NCBI GenBank assembly: GCA_015499995.1
Contig: JADNRV010000337.1
Span: 1-51,520 of the forward strand
DNA from: Flammula alnicola
Lineage: Eukaryota; Basidiomycota; Agaricomycetes; Agaricales; Strophariaceae
Reading direction: 5' to 3'
Length of the DNA: 51,520 nt
Part shown: piece after piece, positions 9,360 to 19,795 of the stretch
How positions within the stretch are numbered: position 1 is the first letter of the stretch
Layout of the letters: the number at the start of each line of letters is the position of its first letter
Position numbers and translations under genes: made by a program
The notes under the pieces: generated by a model
Databases searched by the model: none
The model's input: only the letters and a program-made list of their open reading frames with translations
What the model was told of the DNA's origin: nothing

Positions 9360-9733
9360 CCCCCCATCCTATGTCGGTTGAGCGTATGCCTGCAGCCCAT
9401 CGCCGTAAAGTGGTGGGTGGTCTTATGGATAACGTCAGTTATTCCGCTGTCCCTGTTGAGTCTACGGAGCCTTTTGCTCTTGAGGCTCATCTGGGTTATC
9501 GTCTCCTTGATCGGTATGCTGATCGGTTCAAGTGGCTATCCAAGCCTCGCTTTAGCAGGTCCGAAGATCCTGAAGCAGCTTGGAAGTTAATCCTGGATGC
9601 GTCTCTCGAGTCTCTCGAAGACGATCCAGATGCTGCATACGCTGGTGTTGACGGCTCGGACAATCTGTAGTTGCGAGACTACCTATATGGGTTTCGGGCG
9701 GCTGCGCCGTCTTGCCCACGCCGCGCTCACGCG
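9360..9733 (+). pseudogene. LINE RNase H N-terminal fragment joined to 3' UTR
   Basis: Codes for HPMSVERMPAAHRRKVVGGL through LESLEDDPDAAYAGVDGS. It then jumps at about 9655 directly to the 3' UTR sequence TCGGACAATCTGTAGTTGCGAG, an internal deletion of the rest of RNase H and the C-terminal domain. It ends at about 9733 in the GC-rich 3' UTR, where orientation flips. Only the first RNase H aspartate (AGVDGS) remains. Confidence 0.85.
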
Positions 9734-11715
9734 AGCAGGAATGGCTGATCAGAAACTCTTTGTTTCCAATCTGCGCGTGCCGATTTGTCCACGAAGTCGC
9801 GGACATACTGGAGAGAGAGCTTGGTGGTAGGAATGACGGCAACGCCGCGCATACCAGCAACGAGATCGTGTGCTTCATTTTGAACGTCCCACTCCATGTC
9901 CGAGGGAGACTCGATAAAAGTAACCTTATGGTCTGGCGAGCGCCTAAACCACGGTTCAAGTGTACGACACACCATCAGTGACTGAGACTGGAAGGAGTGC
10001 GGCGATGGGTCCACCGAGAGGCGAGTAGCATGCATCGCATCAGTGAAGATAGTGATGCGTTTGACATCCCCAAAGCCAACGGCATTGGAGATGGCAACGC
10101 GAATAGCAAAGAGCTCTGCATCCGTAGACGAGGCCCTCCCGGCAGCATGACACCCAGAATAAACCTGTGCGCCCTGCCGTTTGATAACAACACCAGTGGC
10201 AGCTTGTCACCCCGGAGGGCAGGAGCCGTCAACACCAGCGTATGCAGCATCTGGATCGTCTTCGAGAGACTCGAGAGATGCATCCAGGATTAACTTCCAA
10301 GCTGCTTCAGGATCTTCGGACCTGCTAAAGCGAGGCTTGGATAGCCACTTGAACCGATCAGCATACCGATCAAGGAGACGATAACCCAGACGAGCCTCAA
10401 GAGCAAAAGGCTCCGTAGACTCAACAGGGACAGCGGAATAACTGACGTTATCCATAAGACCACCCACCACTTTATGGCGATGGGCTGCAGGCATACGCTC
10501 AACCGACATAGGATGGGGGGTTGCGCGCTTAAGTGAAGACCCGGTCATGAAAGACCGGATCGGATGAGTGTCCGAAAGAGTGGCGACACGCACAGTGGAA
10601 CGGTCGCGCAATCTCTCGAGAAGTATAGGGATGGGTAGGAGGCCCGCAAGGGCCTCCACCCCTCCTGAGGGTGAAGTACGGAATGCACCCGTAATCCAGA
10701 GAGCAGCTTTGCGCTGAACTTGCACAAGCTGTTTGATGAGGCCCTTATTTCGGGCGCCCTTGAAGAACCACATGCGATACCCATAGGCAAATATGGGCAC
10801 CACACATGTGCGATAGAGGAGACGCTTCTGCATAGGCAGGAGCCCCCTGGTTGACGAACCAAGCATTTTCATCGAAACAACCGATGTAAAGCCCTTGGTG
10901 GAGTAATAACGAACATGCTCATGGAAAGTGAGCTTGCGGTCAAAGTAAAAACCCAAGTAACGCCAAAACGGCTTGGGTTTGAGATAGTTAGCACGATCTC
11001 CGGTGTAGGGTGCATACCCGAGATTGATGCTAGGATTATAACTAGCGTGAGATCTATCAAAATGAAAGATCTCAGACTTGTCGTGCTCGAGCGCCAAAGC
11101 AAATGCCTTGAACAACTCGAAGATAACAGTGTATGCCTTCTTCAGCATCGCAATATTATTGTCCAGCCACTCATCCTGCACGATGAGTGTGCCGTCATCA
11201 ACATATGAGAGGAGGTCAACTCTCAACCCAAGGTCAAGGCACCGCTTCTCGAACAGGCGCATAATAGGCGCCAGGTAGATAGCCGACAAGACAGGGGACA
11301 AGGCCGATCCCTGGCCCACCCCCACGTCTGCTTGTAAAGGATCTGACAGGAAGGAATTCCACGCATACCGCGTTTTCCTTTCTACTAGATAAGATGCGAA
11401 AAACTTGACCACCAATGGAGGGAAGCCAAGTTTCCGAAGAATGATCACGAGCGCGTCATGATTGAGTGAAGGGAAAAACTGAGCGAGATCAAAAGCGACC
11501 ACGCTAGTCTTCAAACCCTTAGCCCACCCCGCACGCACAATGTGCGTGAGGAAGAGCCCAGCATCTTCGGTGGAGCGCTGACGCATGCCACCCACCTGAT
11601 TAGGATGGAAAATATCCAGCCCGACAGCGTCGAACTGTATGCGGTTCGAGATCATTTTCTCGATTGATTTACCCATGGTATTCAGGAGAACAATAGGCCT
11701 GAATGCCTTAGGTGC
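9734..11715 (-). pseudogene. LINE ORF2 fragment: RT and RNase H (nonsense-mutated)
   Basis: Family 1 ORF2 from the RT finger region (PIVLLNTMGKSIEKMI) through FDLAQFFPSLNHDA, GVGQGSALSPVLSAIYL, catalytic LLSYVDDGTLIVQ, the thumb and into RNase H. After GVDGSCPPG the tryptophan codon TGG is TGA (near 10207), ending the frame. The remaining RNase H continues in the same frame through TDAMHATRLSVDPS to VSDQPFLLA. It is 5'-truncated and lacks the zinc-finger-like C-terminus, the 3' UTR and poly(A). Confidence 0.88.
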
Positions 11716-11766
11716 CCCTTTCCATTGATAATTGGACTGAACAATACAGTACCAATACCTGCAGAG
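11716..11766 (-). pseudogene. Short Copia-1 segment between two insertions
   Basis: 51 bp of copia coding sequence (GTVLFSPIINGKG on the minus strand) left between the inverted LINE block and LINE-A. It joins in frame to SAGI at 35817 and to SRFVELTRV at 9355, which proves that both inserts sit in the same Copia-1 element. Confidence 0.85.
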
Positions 11767-12383
11767 TTTTTTTTTTTTTTTTTTTTAAATCAACAATTTA
11801 TATAACCGGTGCACGATAGCAGTCCGGGTGTCTACCTAATACAAATGTATGCTGCACTACATAAGCACAAGATAAACGGGTGCTCGCAGGGGAGCGTGCG
11901 GTGCGCGCGAGCGCGACGCGGGCGAGACTGCGCAGCAGCCTGAAACCCAAATAACGGACCTTGCAGCCCAGGTGGTCCGACGTTGCGGCGTTGTTAACGC
12001 TACCGCATGGTCGGCAAATCAGGAGTATTGGGTGGACAAGGGGGTCACCCAGATGAAGTCAGAGCTTGCCCGGCTCTCCCCACTTATTCGGCAAACTCGA
12101 CGTCCTCGTTACACCAATGCGGGTCCTCCACGGGATATCGTGCCAAGAGCCGCCCACTAAGGCCGACAATCGAAGCCTGCGACGAACAGGCCCCTCGCCC
12201 TTACGGGTCCGGAACAGTCCAACGTGGAAACACCTGCGGGCACTAGGTCTTGGGCCAAGGCCCCAACCGCACCCAGGATCCCCCATCCAGAGTCCCTCAT
12301 CTGACTCTGGCTTGAGGCCGGTTGAAAGCAAACGCAGTTTCGTTGTCTTCCAAAAATTTCACAAGACCCCACACTAGGTGCGG
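11767..12383 (-). pseudogene. LINE-A 3' end: ORF2 C-terminus, 3' UTR and poly(A)
   Basis: On the minus strand the last ORF2 codons end with FNRPQARVR and TGA at 12299-12297. The 3' UTR follows (12296-11787), with the GTAGCGTTAACAACGCCGC stem-loop near 11985-12003 and the tail TATAAATTGTTGATTT into poly(A), seen as poly(T) at 11767-11786. At 12372-12383 the sequence cactaggtgcgg is the left TSD of LINE-B. The element resumes at 19796 with the same bases. Confidence 0.87.
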
Positions 12384-12508
12384 CCATCATCTCTCCTTTT
12401 CCAGTAACCACTACGGTCGACCATGGGAACAACTTCAGCAACCAGCAACATCGTCCCCCACAGCTTCACACCGTCGAGCGCTCTTGGGCGCTCCATTACT
12501 AGCAAGCA
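12384..12508 (+). other. LINE-B 5' UTR
   Basis: Short leader starting CCATCATCTCTCCTTTTCCAG and including GTAACCACTACGGTCGACCATGGGAAC and the AGCGCTCTTGGGCGCT inverted repeat. It resembles the 5' ends of LINE-E (40100) and LINE-A (about 35802), which shows that this copy is full-length at its 5' end. An internal promoter is expected here for a LINE, but no motif could be assigned. Confidence 0.75.
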
Positions 12509-14583
12509 ATGCCGCCTAAATCCAATCCGAATCCCAAAGGTGGTGGCGGGCGATCGGGTAGCACCTGCTCCAGCCGATCCGCTGGCTGGTTTAACCCCAG
12601 CGGAGAGGCTGGCTGTTCAGCAGGCCGCCCTCGCAAGGCTGGCCCCCTCTACCACTGCGTCTGTTCAGGCAGCGCAGTCTACTGCATCTCCCTCTCCCCA
12701 GAGGCAGGTGTATGCATCTCCAGTTCCTCAGCAGACGAGGCAACTCACACCGAGACCCGATCGCCCTCGATCGCGGTCTTTGATTATCCACGACGACAGT
12801 GAGGTGCCCTATGGCGAAGAGGGCAATCCTGGCGACGAAGACGAGGACATGTATGGGGAGGATGCCCCCCTGCAGGCCCTTCTACCCGCGATAGCACCAC
12901 CGCACCTCTGGAGACAGACGACGAGGTGATGCATCGACTCTCTGAGTCTCTTCGGATGGCATCGTCCTGGCTTCGTCGCTCCGGCGGCGAGGCTTTGGAC
13001 AATGCTGGTTCGGAGGCCTCTCGACCTCTTGCCTCGTCCATCGTTGGGTTTATCTCAGCGGTGTACACATCTTCGTGGTGGGAAGCCACTACACTCAACG
13101 CGGACGGTAATCGTACCGTCCACGAGCTTACTTCGACGGTTGTGGCCTCGGTCTCCTCTCATGAGGAGACCATTCATGCCTCCACGGCCCCCATCCTCCC
13201 TGGTGCTTCCAGTGGGATGTCATCCGCGACCCCTGCCCCCAGGACTAGGAAGTCCACTGGCAAGGCTAGGGCGCTGGCGTTCACAGCGCCATCTGGTGCA
13301 GTGGCACCTCCGAAGTCGCAGCCTCCGGCTGCGCCTTCGAAGGGTGCCCCTGCCCCCCGTCAGCGTCGCAAGAGGCCGGCGGACTCCTACCTGAGGCCCC
13401 CGCCTCCTATCTCCCCCTGGCCAGCCGGTTATCCGTCTACCCGTCAGAGCTATGCTCAGATGGCTGCGGCCAACCCGTTGTCCCAGAGGGACCCTGCCAT
13501 GGGCCCTAGTGCCTTTGGTGGTGGACCCCCTCGCTATCCACCTGCGCCTCGAGTCCCTGCCATGCAGGCGGAGCTCTCTGGCAATAAACGATTCCTGTCG
13601 TCTCCGATAGGGCCGTCATCTGCTAAGAAGCAGAAGACTACCCCGTCGTTTACCTCGTCTGGACCTACTCGCAAGCAGGTCTTGATCCAATACTCTGGCC
13701 CTGGGGAGCGCCCCAAGGACAGTAAGATCATCGAGCTTCGTGATAAGATCGACAAAGGACTCCGAGACGCAGCCAGGACCCTTCGGGTCCTGTCTGCCTC
13801 TTGTGCGTACGAGGGTATATCCCTCGCTACTTCCGGTGTGGCCAACGAGGCCGACCTTAACATCATCTGTGGATTCGTCCATGCTATCACTCCTACATCC
13901 GACACTCTTGACGTGTGGGTTGGGCTCCCTACCTCGAAGTCTTATCTTAAGGCTCTCGATCTACCTGCCTTCAGTGACTATGCCACTAGGGTCCCTACCA
14001 CCGGCACGAAGGTGAAGATGGCGATGCTCGCCTCCCCTCTGTCCATCGATATCATGCTCGCGGGTCCCCTCGCGTCATCCGCAACTCGAAGGCGAGCTCT
14101 ACTGCTCACGCCTTCTTCGAAATTTACGACTCACAATCGGGTCAACGCGTGAAGCGTCTTATCAACAAGACCTTTATGTTCCGCGGTAGGGTGATTCTCA
14201 TTCGCCCAGCCGTTGCCAGCGTCGGCGTCCCCCTCTGCACTCGTTGCTGGAGGTGGGGCCACCCGAAGAATTCCTGCAAAGCGCGCCAGCCTATCTGTGC
14301 GTGCTGCTCTGGACCACACGAGGCCGATGTTCATCGCATCGCCGCCTCGTGCTGCAAACCTCACCCGGAGGCTAAGCCCCCGACCAAAGGCACTCCGCTT
14401 GGTACGGAATGCCCCCACACCGCGCGGTGCCCTTCGTGCCGCAAGGATCATTGGGCCACTTCGAGCCACTGCTCGTTTTGGTGACACCGCTTCGTCCGTC
14501 CCTGGATCAAGGCTAAATATGTTGAGGTACGTGATTTTTGGCTAAATCGTCGTCCCACCCATCGCTCACATAACGTAGCTTAA
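12509..14583 (+). pseudogene. LINE-B ORF1, CCHC nucleocapsid-like protein (frameshifted)
   Basis: RNA-binding ORF1 protein of the LINE, which would coat the element's RNA. It starts MPPKSNPNPKGGGG. The homologous reading then lies in another frame (QRQVYASPVPQQTRQLTPRP, IIHDDSEVPYGEEG), so the frame is lost near 12550. It changes again near 12900 and near 14050. The long middle part (12926-14100) carries RKRPADSYLRPPPP, AAANPLSQRDPAMGPSA and KRFLSSPIGPSSAKKQK. The C-terminal part (from about 14149) has zinc knuckles CTRCWRWGHPKNSC and CACCSGPH. A premature TGA follows HCSFW near 14484. The original stop TAA (14581-14583) overlaps the ORF2 start. Confidence 0.85.
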
Positions 14584-14784
14584 TGCCAGTACAACCCATG
14601 CTGGATGAGGTGCGGGTGTTGAGTTGGAACGTGGCCAGGGACGGGATGTCCCTGGATGTAATTCTATCTACATGTAACAACATATATGATATTATTTTCG
14701 TGCAAGAACCCCCTTGGCGACACATAAGGACCGCCCCGTCTGCTAAAACCAGAAAGGGCGAGGATGTCATAGGCGCACCGAACC
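14583..14784 (+). pseudogene. LINE-B ORF2 N-terminus (endonuclease start)
   Basis: Start of ORF2. The ATG at 14583 overlaps the ORF1 stop as TAATG (14581-14585). It encodes MPVQPMLDEVRVLSWNVARD and FVQEPPWRHIRTAPSAKTRKG. The asparagine of SWNVARD and the glutamate of VQEPPW are the expected first two active-site residues of the APE-type endonuclease. It is cut at 14784 by an antisense LINE tail and resumes at 15529 after the duplicated aggcgcaccgaacc. Confidence 0.87.
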
Positions 14785-15528
14785 TTTTTTTTTTTTTTTT
14801 TTTTTTTAAATCAACAATTTTATACCGGTGCGCGAAAGCAGTCCGGTCTCTAACTAATACAAACGGAGGCGGTATACTACGCAAGTAAAAGAAAGAAATT
14901 AGCTCGACGGCGAGCATGCGACGCGCGCGAGCGCGGCGCGGGCGAGACGGCGCAGCCGCCTGAAACCCAGATAGGTAGTCTCGCAACTACAGATTGTCCG
15001 ACGTTGCGGCGTTGTTAACGCTACCGCACGAACGGCAGATAGGAGTATTGGGATGGGAAGGGGGGTCACCCGAAAGCGAAGAGAGCCTGCCAGACCCTCC
15101 CCGGTTCAACGGTAAAATTAACGTTGTAATAGCTAAGCAGGAGCCGAAGCCCCCACCGCCGTCCACCGAACTGGGTCCTCCGTCAGCGGCGCATGACGCC
15201 GGCTCAGAGAGTCGACGCCACCGGCCCTGGGACGACCAGGGCCCTAGGCACTTGCGGAACTTCGCCGCCGCCAAACGGAAACACGTCACGGGTAGTCGAG
15301 TAGATTTGACCGCGGCCCACTCCGCGATCAGGATTGCCCCCCTCCCAGAGTCCCTCATCCGACTCCAGCGGGGTGCCGGGAGAAGGAGAACGCCGTAGGG
15401 TGCTCCAACAGATAAGTCGCCAGCTCCGAAACGAGTTTCGGCTTCCGGCGAGTCCAAGGCTGTTTCTTGCACTTGAAAATATGATCGCGAGTCTGAGGAT
15501 AAACCCCACACTCACAACCGAGGGCCCT
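14785..15528 (-). mobile_element. 5'-truncated LINE tail nested in LINE-B (family 1)
   Basis: Insertion with TSD aggcgcaccgaacc (14771-14784 and 15529-15542). On the minus strand it holds only the end of ORF2 (ALGCECGVYPQTRDHIFKC to HPAGVG, stop near 15357), the whole 3' UTR with its stem-loops, and poly(A) seen as poly(T) at about 14785-14807. At 744 bp it is the shortest plain LINE copy here. It cannot encode anything useful. Confidence 0.9.
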
Positions 15529-18500
15529 AGGCGCACCGAACCACCCAGATTGGCTGGCAATGGTCCGTGCGCCCACTACTGCTGATGAGCGACCCCGGGT
15601 CATGACCTATGTTTCGACTAGGCTAGCCCGGTATCGTCCGTCGATACGAAGGGATGTGATCGATCACCCCGATATACAGGTCCTGTCACTCTCAACAAGT
15701 GCCGAGACCTTCTTTTTGATGAACATCTACTCTGACGCGGACCATGGGGCCATTAATTGGCTTAAGGCCCACGATACTACACTTCCCCGCTTTCACTTTA
15801 TGGGTGGGGACTTCAACGCACACTCCGAGGACTGGGACGAAGGTCACAGTGGTCGGGAGGGATGCACTCTCTCACTGCAGCAGTCTGCTGCTATTCTTGG
15901 GCTTGAACTGGCTGCCTTTGGCAACCCAGGGCCCACGCACATACCAAGAGATCCCACCAAGCGCAAAACGGTGATCGATCTCGCTTTCATCCCACCTAAC
16001 CAGGTGATCGACGGTACTGTTGTCCGATGCCCGGACATTCAACTCAGATCAGATCATATCCCGATTTCGACTACATTGGACATCTCTCCCGCCCCTAACG
16101 GGGCGGTTCGGATGTCTCTTCCTACTGATGATGTTCCGGCATTCATCAATTCTATAAGCTCGGGCTTCGGGCTATCGACCCGACTGCCCCTCTTAATACC
16201 GAGGAACAGATCGAGGCTGCTGCGCAAGCGGTGGCTTTGGTCTTCTCTTCTGCATGGGATCCCATGCTAAAGAGTCCTTTGTTACCCGGCGATCTAAGCC
16301 CTGGTGGACCCAGGAGTGCTCAGACGCCCTTGACACGTTCCGGCGCAGTCGCCTGCCCGAGGACTGGAAATCCTTTCGGAAAACCATCCGAGATGTCAAG
16401 CGCGAGTTCTTTGATCAACGGATCCATGAAATCGCGTCTGCTAACAAGCGCCCGTGGGACCTCATGAACTGGGTCCAACAGCGCAAACTTCCTCCCTGTG
16501 AGGCTCTCCATTATCGTGGCGAGCCTTGCAACGACATGCCCGCCCTTTGGGACGCGCTCCACGGTACCTACAACTCTGCGTCTGACAGAGTGTTTGATGC
16601 CAATTTGTTGAACTCTCTCCCTACGCTTCCTGTTAGGGAGTGGGTTCGATTTTCTGCGCTGGAACTCACGGAGGCTCTCTCTGCATGTTCTGGTCTATCC
16701 GCTCTGGGTCTGGATCATGTCAATTGGTCCCACCTGAAGGGGATAGTACGTCGCGACCCTCACTCGGTTGAGGTTCTCCTCTCGATTGCCAATGCCTGCA
16801 TGCGTGTGGGTTATGGCCATCGGTATTTAAGGATTCACTCTCGGTGATTATTCCCAAACCGAATAAGCCGTCCTATTCTGCACCTAAGGCATTCAGGCCT
16901 ATTGTTCTCCTGAATACCGTTGGTAAATTAATTGAGAAAATGATCTCAAACCGCATTCAGTTCGACGCTGTCGGGCTGGACATTTTCCATCCTAACCAGG
17001 TGGGTGGCGTGCGTCAGCGCTCCACTGAGGATGCTGGGCTCTTCCTCACGCACATTGTGCGTGCGGATGGGCTAAGGGTTTAAAGACTAGCGTGGTCGCT
17101 TTTGATCTCGCTCAGTTTTTCCCTTCACTCAATCACGACGCGCTCGTGATCATTCTTCGGAAACTTGGCTTCCCTCCGTTGGTGGTCAAGTTTTTCGCAT
17201 CGTATCTCGTAGAGAGGAAGACGCGGTATGCGTGGAACTCCTTCTTATCGGACCCGTTACAGGCGGACGTGGGGGTGGGCCAGGGATCGGCCTTGTCCCC
17301 TGTCTTGTCGGCTATCTATCTGGCGCCTATCATGCGCCTATTCGAGAAGAGGTGCCTCGACCTTGGGTTGCGGGTTGACCTCCTCTCGTATGTTGATGAT
17401 GGCACACTCATCGTGCAAGATGAGTGGCTTGATCATAATATTGTGATGCTCAAGAAGGCATACGCTGTTATCTTCGAGTTGTTCAAGGCGTTCGCTTTGG
17501 CGCTCGAACACGACAAGTCTGAGATCTATCATTTTGATCGGTCTCATGCTTATTATAATCCTAGTATCGATCTCGGGTATGCACCTTACACCGGAGGTCA
17601 TGCTAACTACCTCAAGCCCAAGCCGTTTTGGCGGTACCTGGGCTTCTATTTTGATCGCAAGCTCACCTTTAATGAGCATGTGCGTTACTACTCCACCAAG
17701 GGTTTTACGTCGGTTGTCTCGATGAAGATGCTTGGTTCCTCCACTCGGGGGCTTTTGCCTATGCAGAAGCGACTCCTCTACCGCACCTGTGTGGTCCCCA
17801 TATTTACGTATGGGTATCGCATGTGGTTTTTCAAGGGTGCCCGCAATAAGGGCCTCATTAAACAGCTTATGCAAGTCCAGCGTAAGGCTGTTCTTTGGAT
17901 TACGGGTGCATTCCGTACTTCGCCCTCGGGAGGGGTTGAGGCCCTTGCGGGCCTCCTACCCATCCCTATACTTCTCGAAAGATTGCGCGACCGCTCTACG
18001 GTGTGGGTCGCCACTCTTTCGGACACTCACCCGATTCGGTCATTCATGGCCGGGTCATCACTTAAGCGCACGACCCCTCATCCCATGTCAGTTGAACGCA
18101 TGCCTGCCGCCCATCGCCGCAAGGTGACGGGTGCTCTTATGGATAATGTAAATTATTCCAGTGTCCCGGTTGAGTCTACGGAGCCTTTTGCTCCTGAGGC
18201 TCAGCCGGGTTATCGACTCCTCGACCGGTATGCCGATCGGTTCAAGTGGCTTTCCAAGCCACGCTTTAGCAGGTCCCCAGATCCTGAAGCGGCTTGGAAG
18301 CTTATCCTGGATGCGTCCCTCGAGTCTCTCGAGGACGATCCAGATGCTGCGTACGCTGGTGTTGACGGCTCCTGCCCTCCGGGGTGGCAAGCCGCCACTG
18401 GCGTTGTTATCAAACAGCAGGGCGCACAGGTTTATTCTGGGTGTCATGCTGCCGGGAGGGCCTCGTCTACGGATGCAGAGCTCTTTGCCATTCGCGTGGC

Positions 18501-19218
18501 CATCTCCAATGCCGTTGGCTTTGAGGATGTCAAACGTATTACTATTTTTACTGATGCGATGCATGCCGCTCGCCTCTCAGTGGATCCCTCTCCGCACTCC
18601 TTTCAGTCTCAGTCACTGATGGTGTGTCGTATACTTGAGCCGTGGTTCAGGCTTTCATCTGACCACAAGGTTACTTTTATCGAATCCCCCCCTGATATGG
18701 AGTGGGGCATTCAAAATGAAGCACACGATCTCGTTGCTGGTATGCGCGGTGTTGCCGTCGCTCCTACCACCAAACTCTCTCTCCAGTATGTCCGCGATTT
18801 CGTGGACAAATCGGCACGCGCAGATTGGAAACAAAGAGTTTCCGATCAGCCATTCCTGCTTGGCTCCAACTTTATGGAGCTGCAAGGGTTGAACAGGGAC
18901 CCTGTCCAGCCTAGTCCCACTCGCGGGGGACCTTGGCTTGAAGCTGGCAGTCAGAGCATATCACTCTTTGCCCGCATGTGCCGTTTAATTACGAATCATG
19001 CTCCGATCGGCTCGTACGACGAGCGGTTCAAAATCAATGACCCTAGGGCCCTCGGTTGTGAGTGTGGGGTTTATCCTCAGACTCGCGATCATATTTTCAA
19101 GTGCAAGAAACAGCCTTGGACTCGCCGGAAGCCGAAACTCGTTTCGGAGCTGGCGACTTATCTGTTGGAGCACCCTACGGCGTTCTCCTTCTCCCGGCAC
19201 CCTGCTGGAGTCGGATGA
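15529..19218 (+). pseudogene. LINE-B ORF2: endonuclease, RT, RNase H, zinc finger (three frameshifts)
   Basis: Remainder of ORF2. Endonuclease (to about 16070): RVMTYVSTRLARYRPS, catalytic GGDFNAHSEDWDE and LRSDHIPISTTLD. Linker: RSKPWWTQECSDAL. RT: FRPIVLLNTVGKLIEKM, FDLAQFFPSLNH, GVGQGSALSPVLSAIYLAP and catalytic LLSYVDDGTL near 17380-17410. RNase H: D in AGVDGSCPPG, E in TDAELFAIR, D in IFTDAMHAA, and NEAHDL. C-terminus: CECGVYPQTRDHIFKC. Single-base losses near 16258, 16815 and 17066 split the frame into 15560-16270, 16254-16847, 16844-17083 and 17092-19218. The last is a 708-codon open frame holding most of RT plus all of RNase H. Translation of a full ORF2 is impossible. Confidence 0.9.
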
Positions 19219-19764
19219 GGGATTCTGGGCGGGGGGCGATTCTGGGTGCGAGCGGCGCCGCGGTCAAAGCGGCCTGTTGCCCACAGGTGTTTCTGCATTG
19301 AGTCACAGTGATGGCGGACTTCGCGAGAGGCGAGAGGGCTGGTCGTTCCAGTCCTGGCGGGGTCGACTCCCTGAGTTGGCATCGTGCATCACTTGCAGAG
19401 GACCCGACCTGGTTGACGGCGGTGGGGGCTTCGGCCCCTGCTTAGCTATGACCACGTTGATTTTACCGGTGAATCGGGGAGGGCCTGGCAGGCTCTTCTC
19501 ACATCTGGATGACCCCCCCGTCCATCCCAATATTCCTATCTCCCGTTCATGCGGTAGCGTTAACAACGCCGCAACATCGGACAATCTGTAGTTGCGAGAC
19601 TACCTATCTGGGTTTCAGGCGGCTGCGCCGCCTCGCCCGCGCCGCGCTCGCGCGCGTCGCATGCTCGCCGTCGAGCCAACTTCTTTCTTTTGCACGCGTA
19701 GTTTACCGCCTCCGTTTGTATTAGTTAGAGACCGGACTGCTTTCGTGCACCAGTATAAAATTGT

Positions 19765-19795
<31 letters not shown>
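19219..19795 (+). other. LINE-B 3' UTR and poly(A)
   Basis: 550-nt 3' UTR with the GTAGCGTTAACAACGCCGC stem-loop (about 19553-19571), a perfect GGCGGC-TGC-GCCGCC hairpin at 19618-19632, a CGCGCTCGCGCGCG stretch, the TATAAAATTGTTGATTT terminus, and a 27-nt poly(A). These structures sit where LINE reverse transcriptases typically recognise their template. Confidence 0.88.

Larger units (their letters stand above)
9360..11715. mobile_element. Inverted LINE block (family 1) without poly(A)
   Basis: Insertion in Copia-1 just upstream of the integrase, made of two LINE pieces in opposite orientation: plus strand 9360-9733 and minus strand 9734-11715. The flanking copia reads smoothly across the block, with only a short ccctt duplicated (9355-9359 and 11716-11720). 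There is no poly(A) or poly(T) at either end. The two pieces overlap in content: 9364-9655 and 10208-10505 are near-identical inverted arms from the same subfamily (both encode YSAVPVESTEPFALEA). Confidence 0.8.
12384..19795 (+). mobile_element. LINE-B, full-length Tad1-type LINE (family 1)
   Basis: Complete but decayed LINE inserted into the 3' end of LINE-A, with the 12-bp TSD cactaggtgcgg at 12372-12383 and 19796-19807. It has a 5' UTR (12384-12508), ORF1 (12509-14583), ORF2 (14583-19218), a 3' UTR (19219-19768) and poly(A) (19769-19795). A smaller LINE tail sits inside ORF2. ORF1 has several frameshifts and ORF2 has three. It is the only near-complete family 1 element in the window and serves as the reference for that family. 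Confidence 0.9.

Noticed and set aside
9997..10293. Antisense reading frames over LINE RNase H regions (9997-10293, 25663-26169, 38304-38663, 49131-49520)
   Set aside because: They recur only because the sense RNase H sequence recurs; the sense strand explains the conservation.
9360..11715. Simple twin-priming inversion
   Set aside because: The inverted halves overlap by about 290 bp and no poly(A) is present. Plain twin priming predicts adjoining, non-overlapping segments and a poly(A) end.
13002..13394. Separate host genes in the ORF1 regions (13002-13394, 28773-29321, 41675-42202)
   Set aside because: These are alternate frames of LINE ORF1. The zinc knuckles and conserved blocks lie in the main frame.
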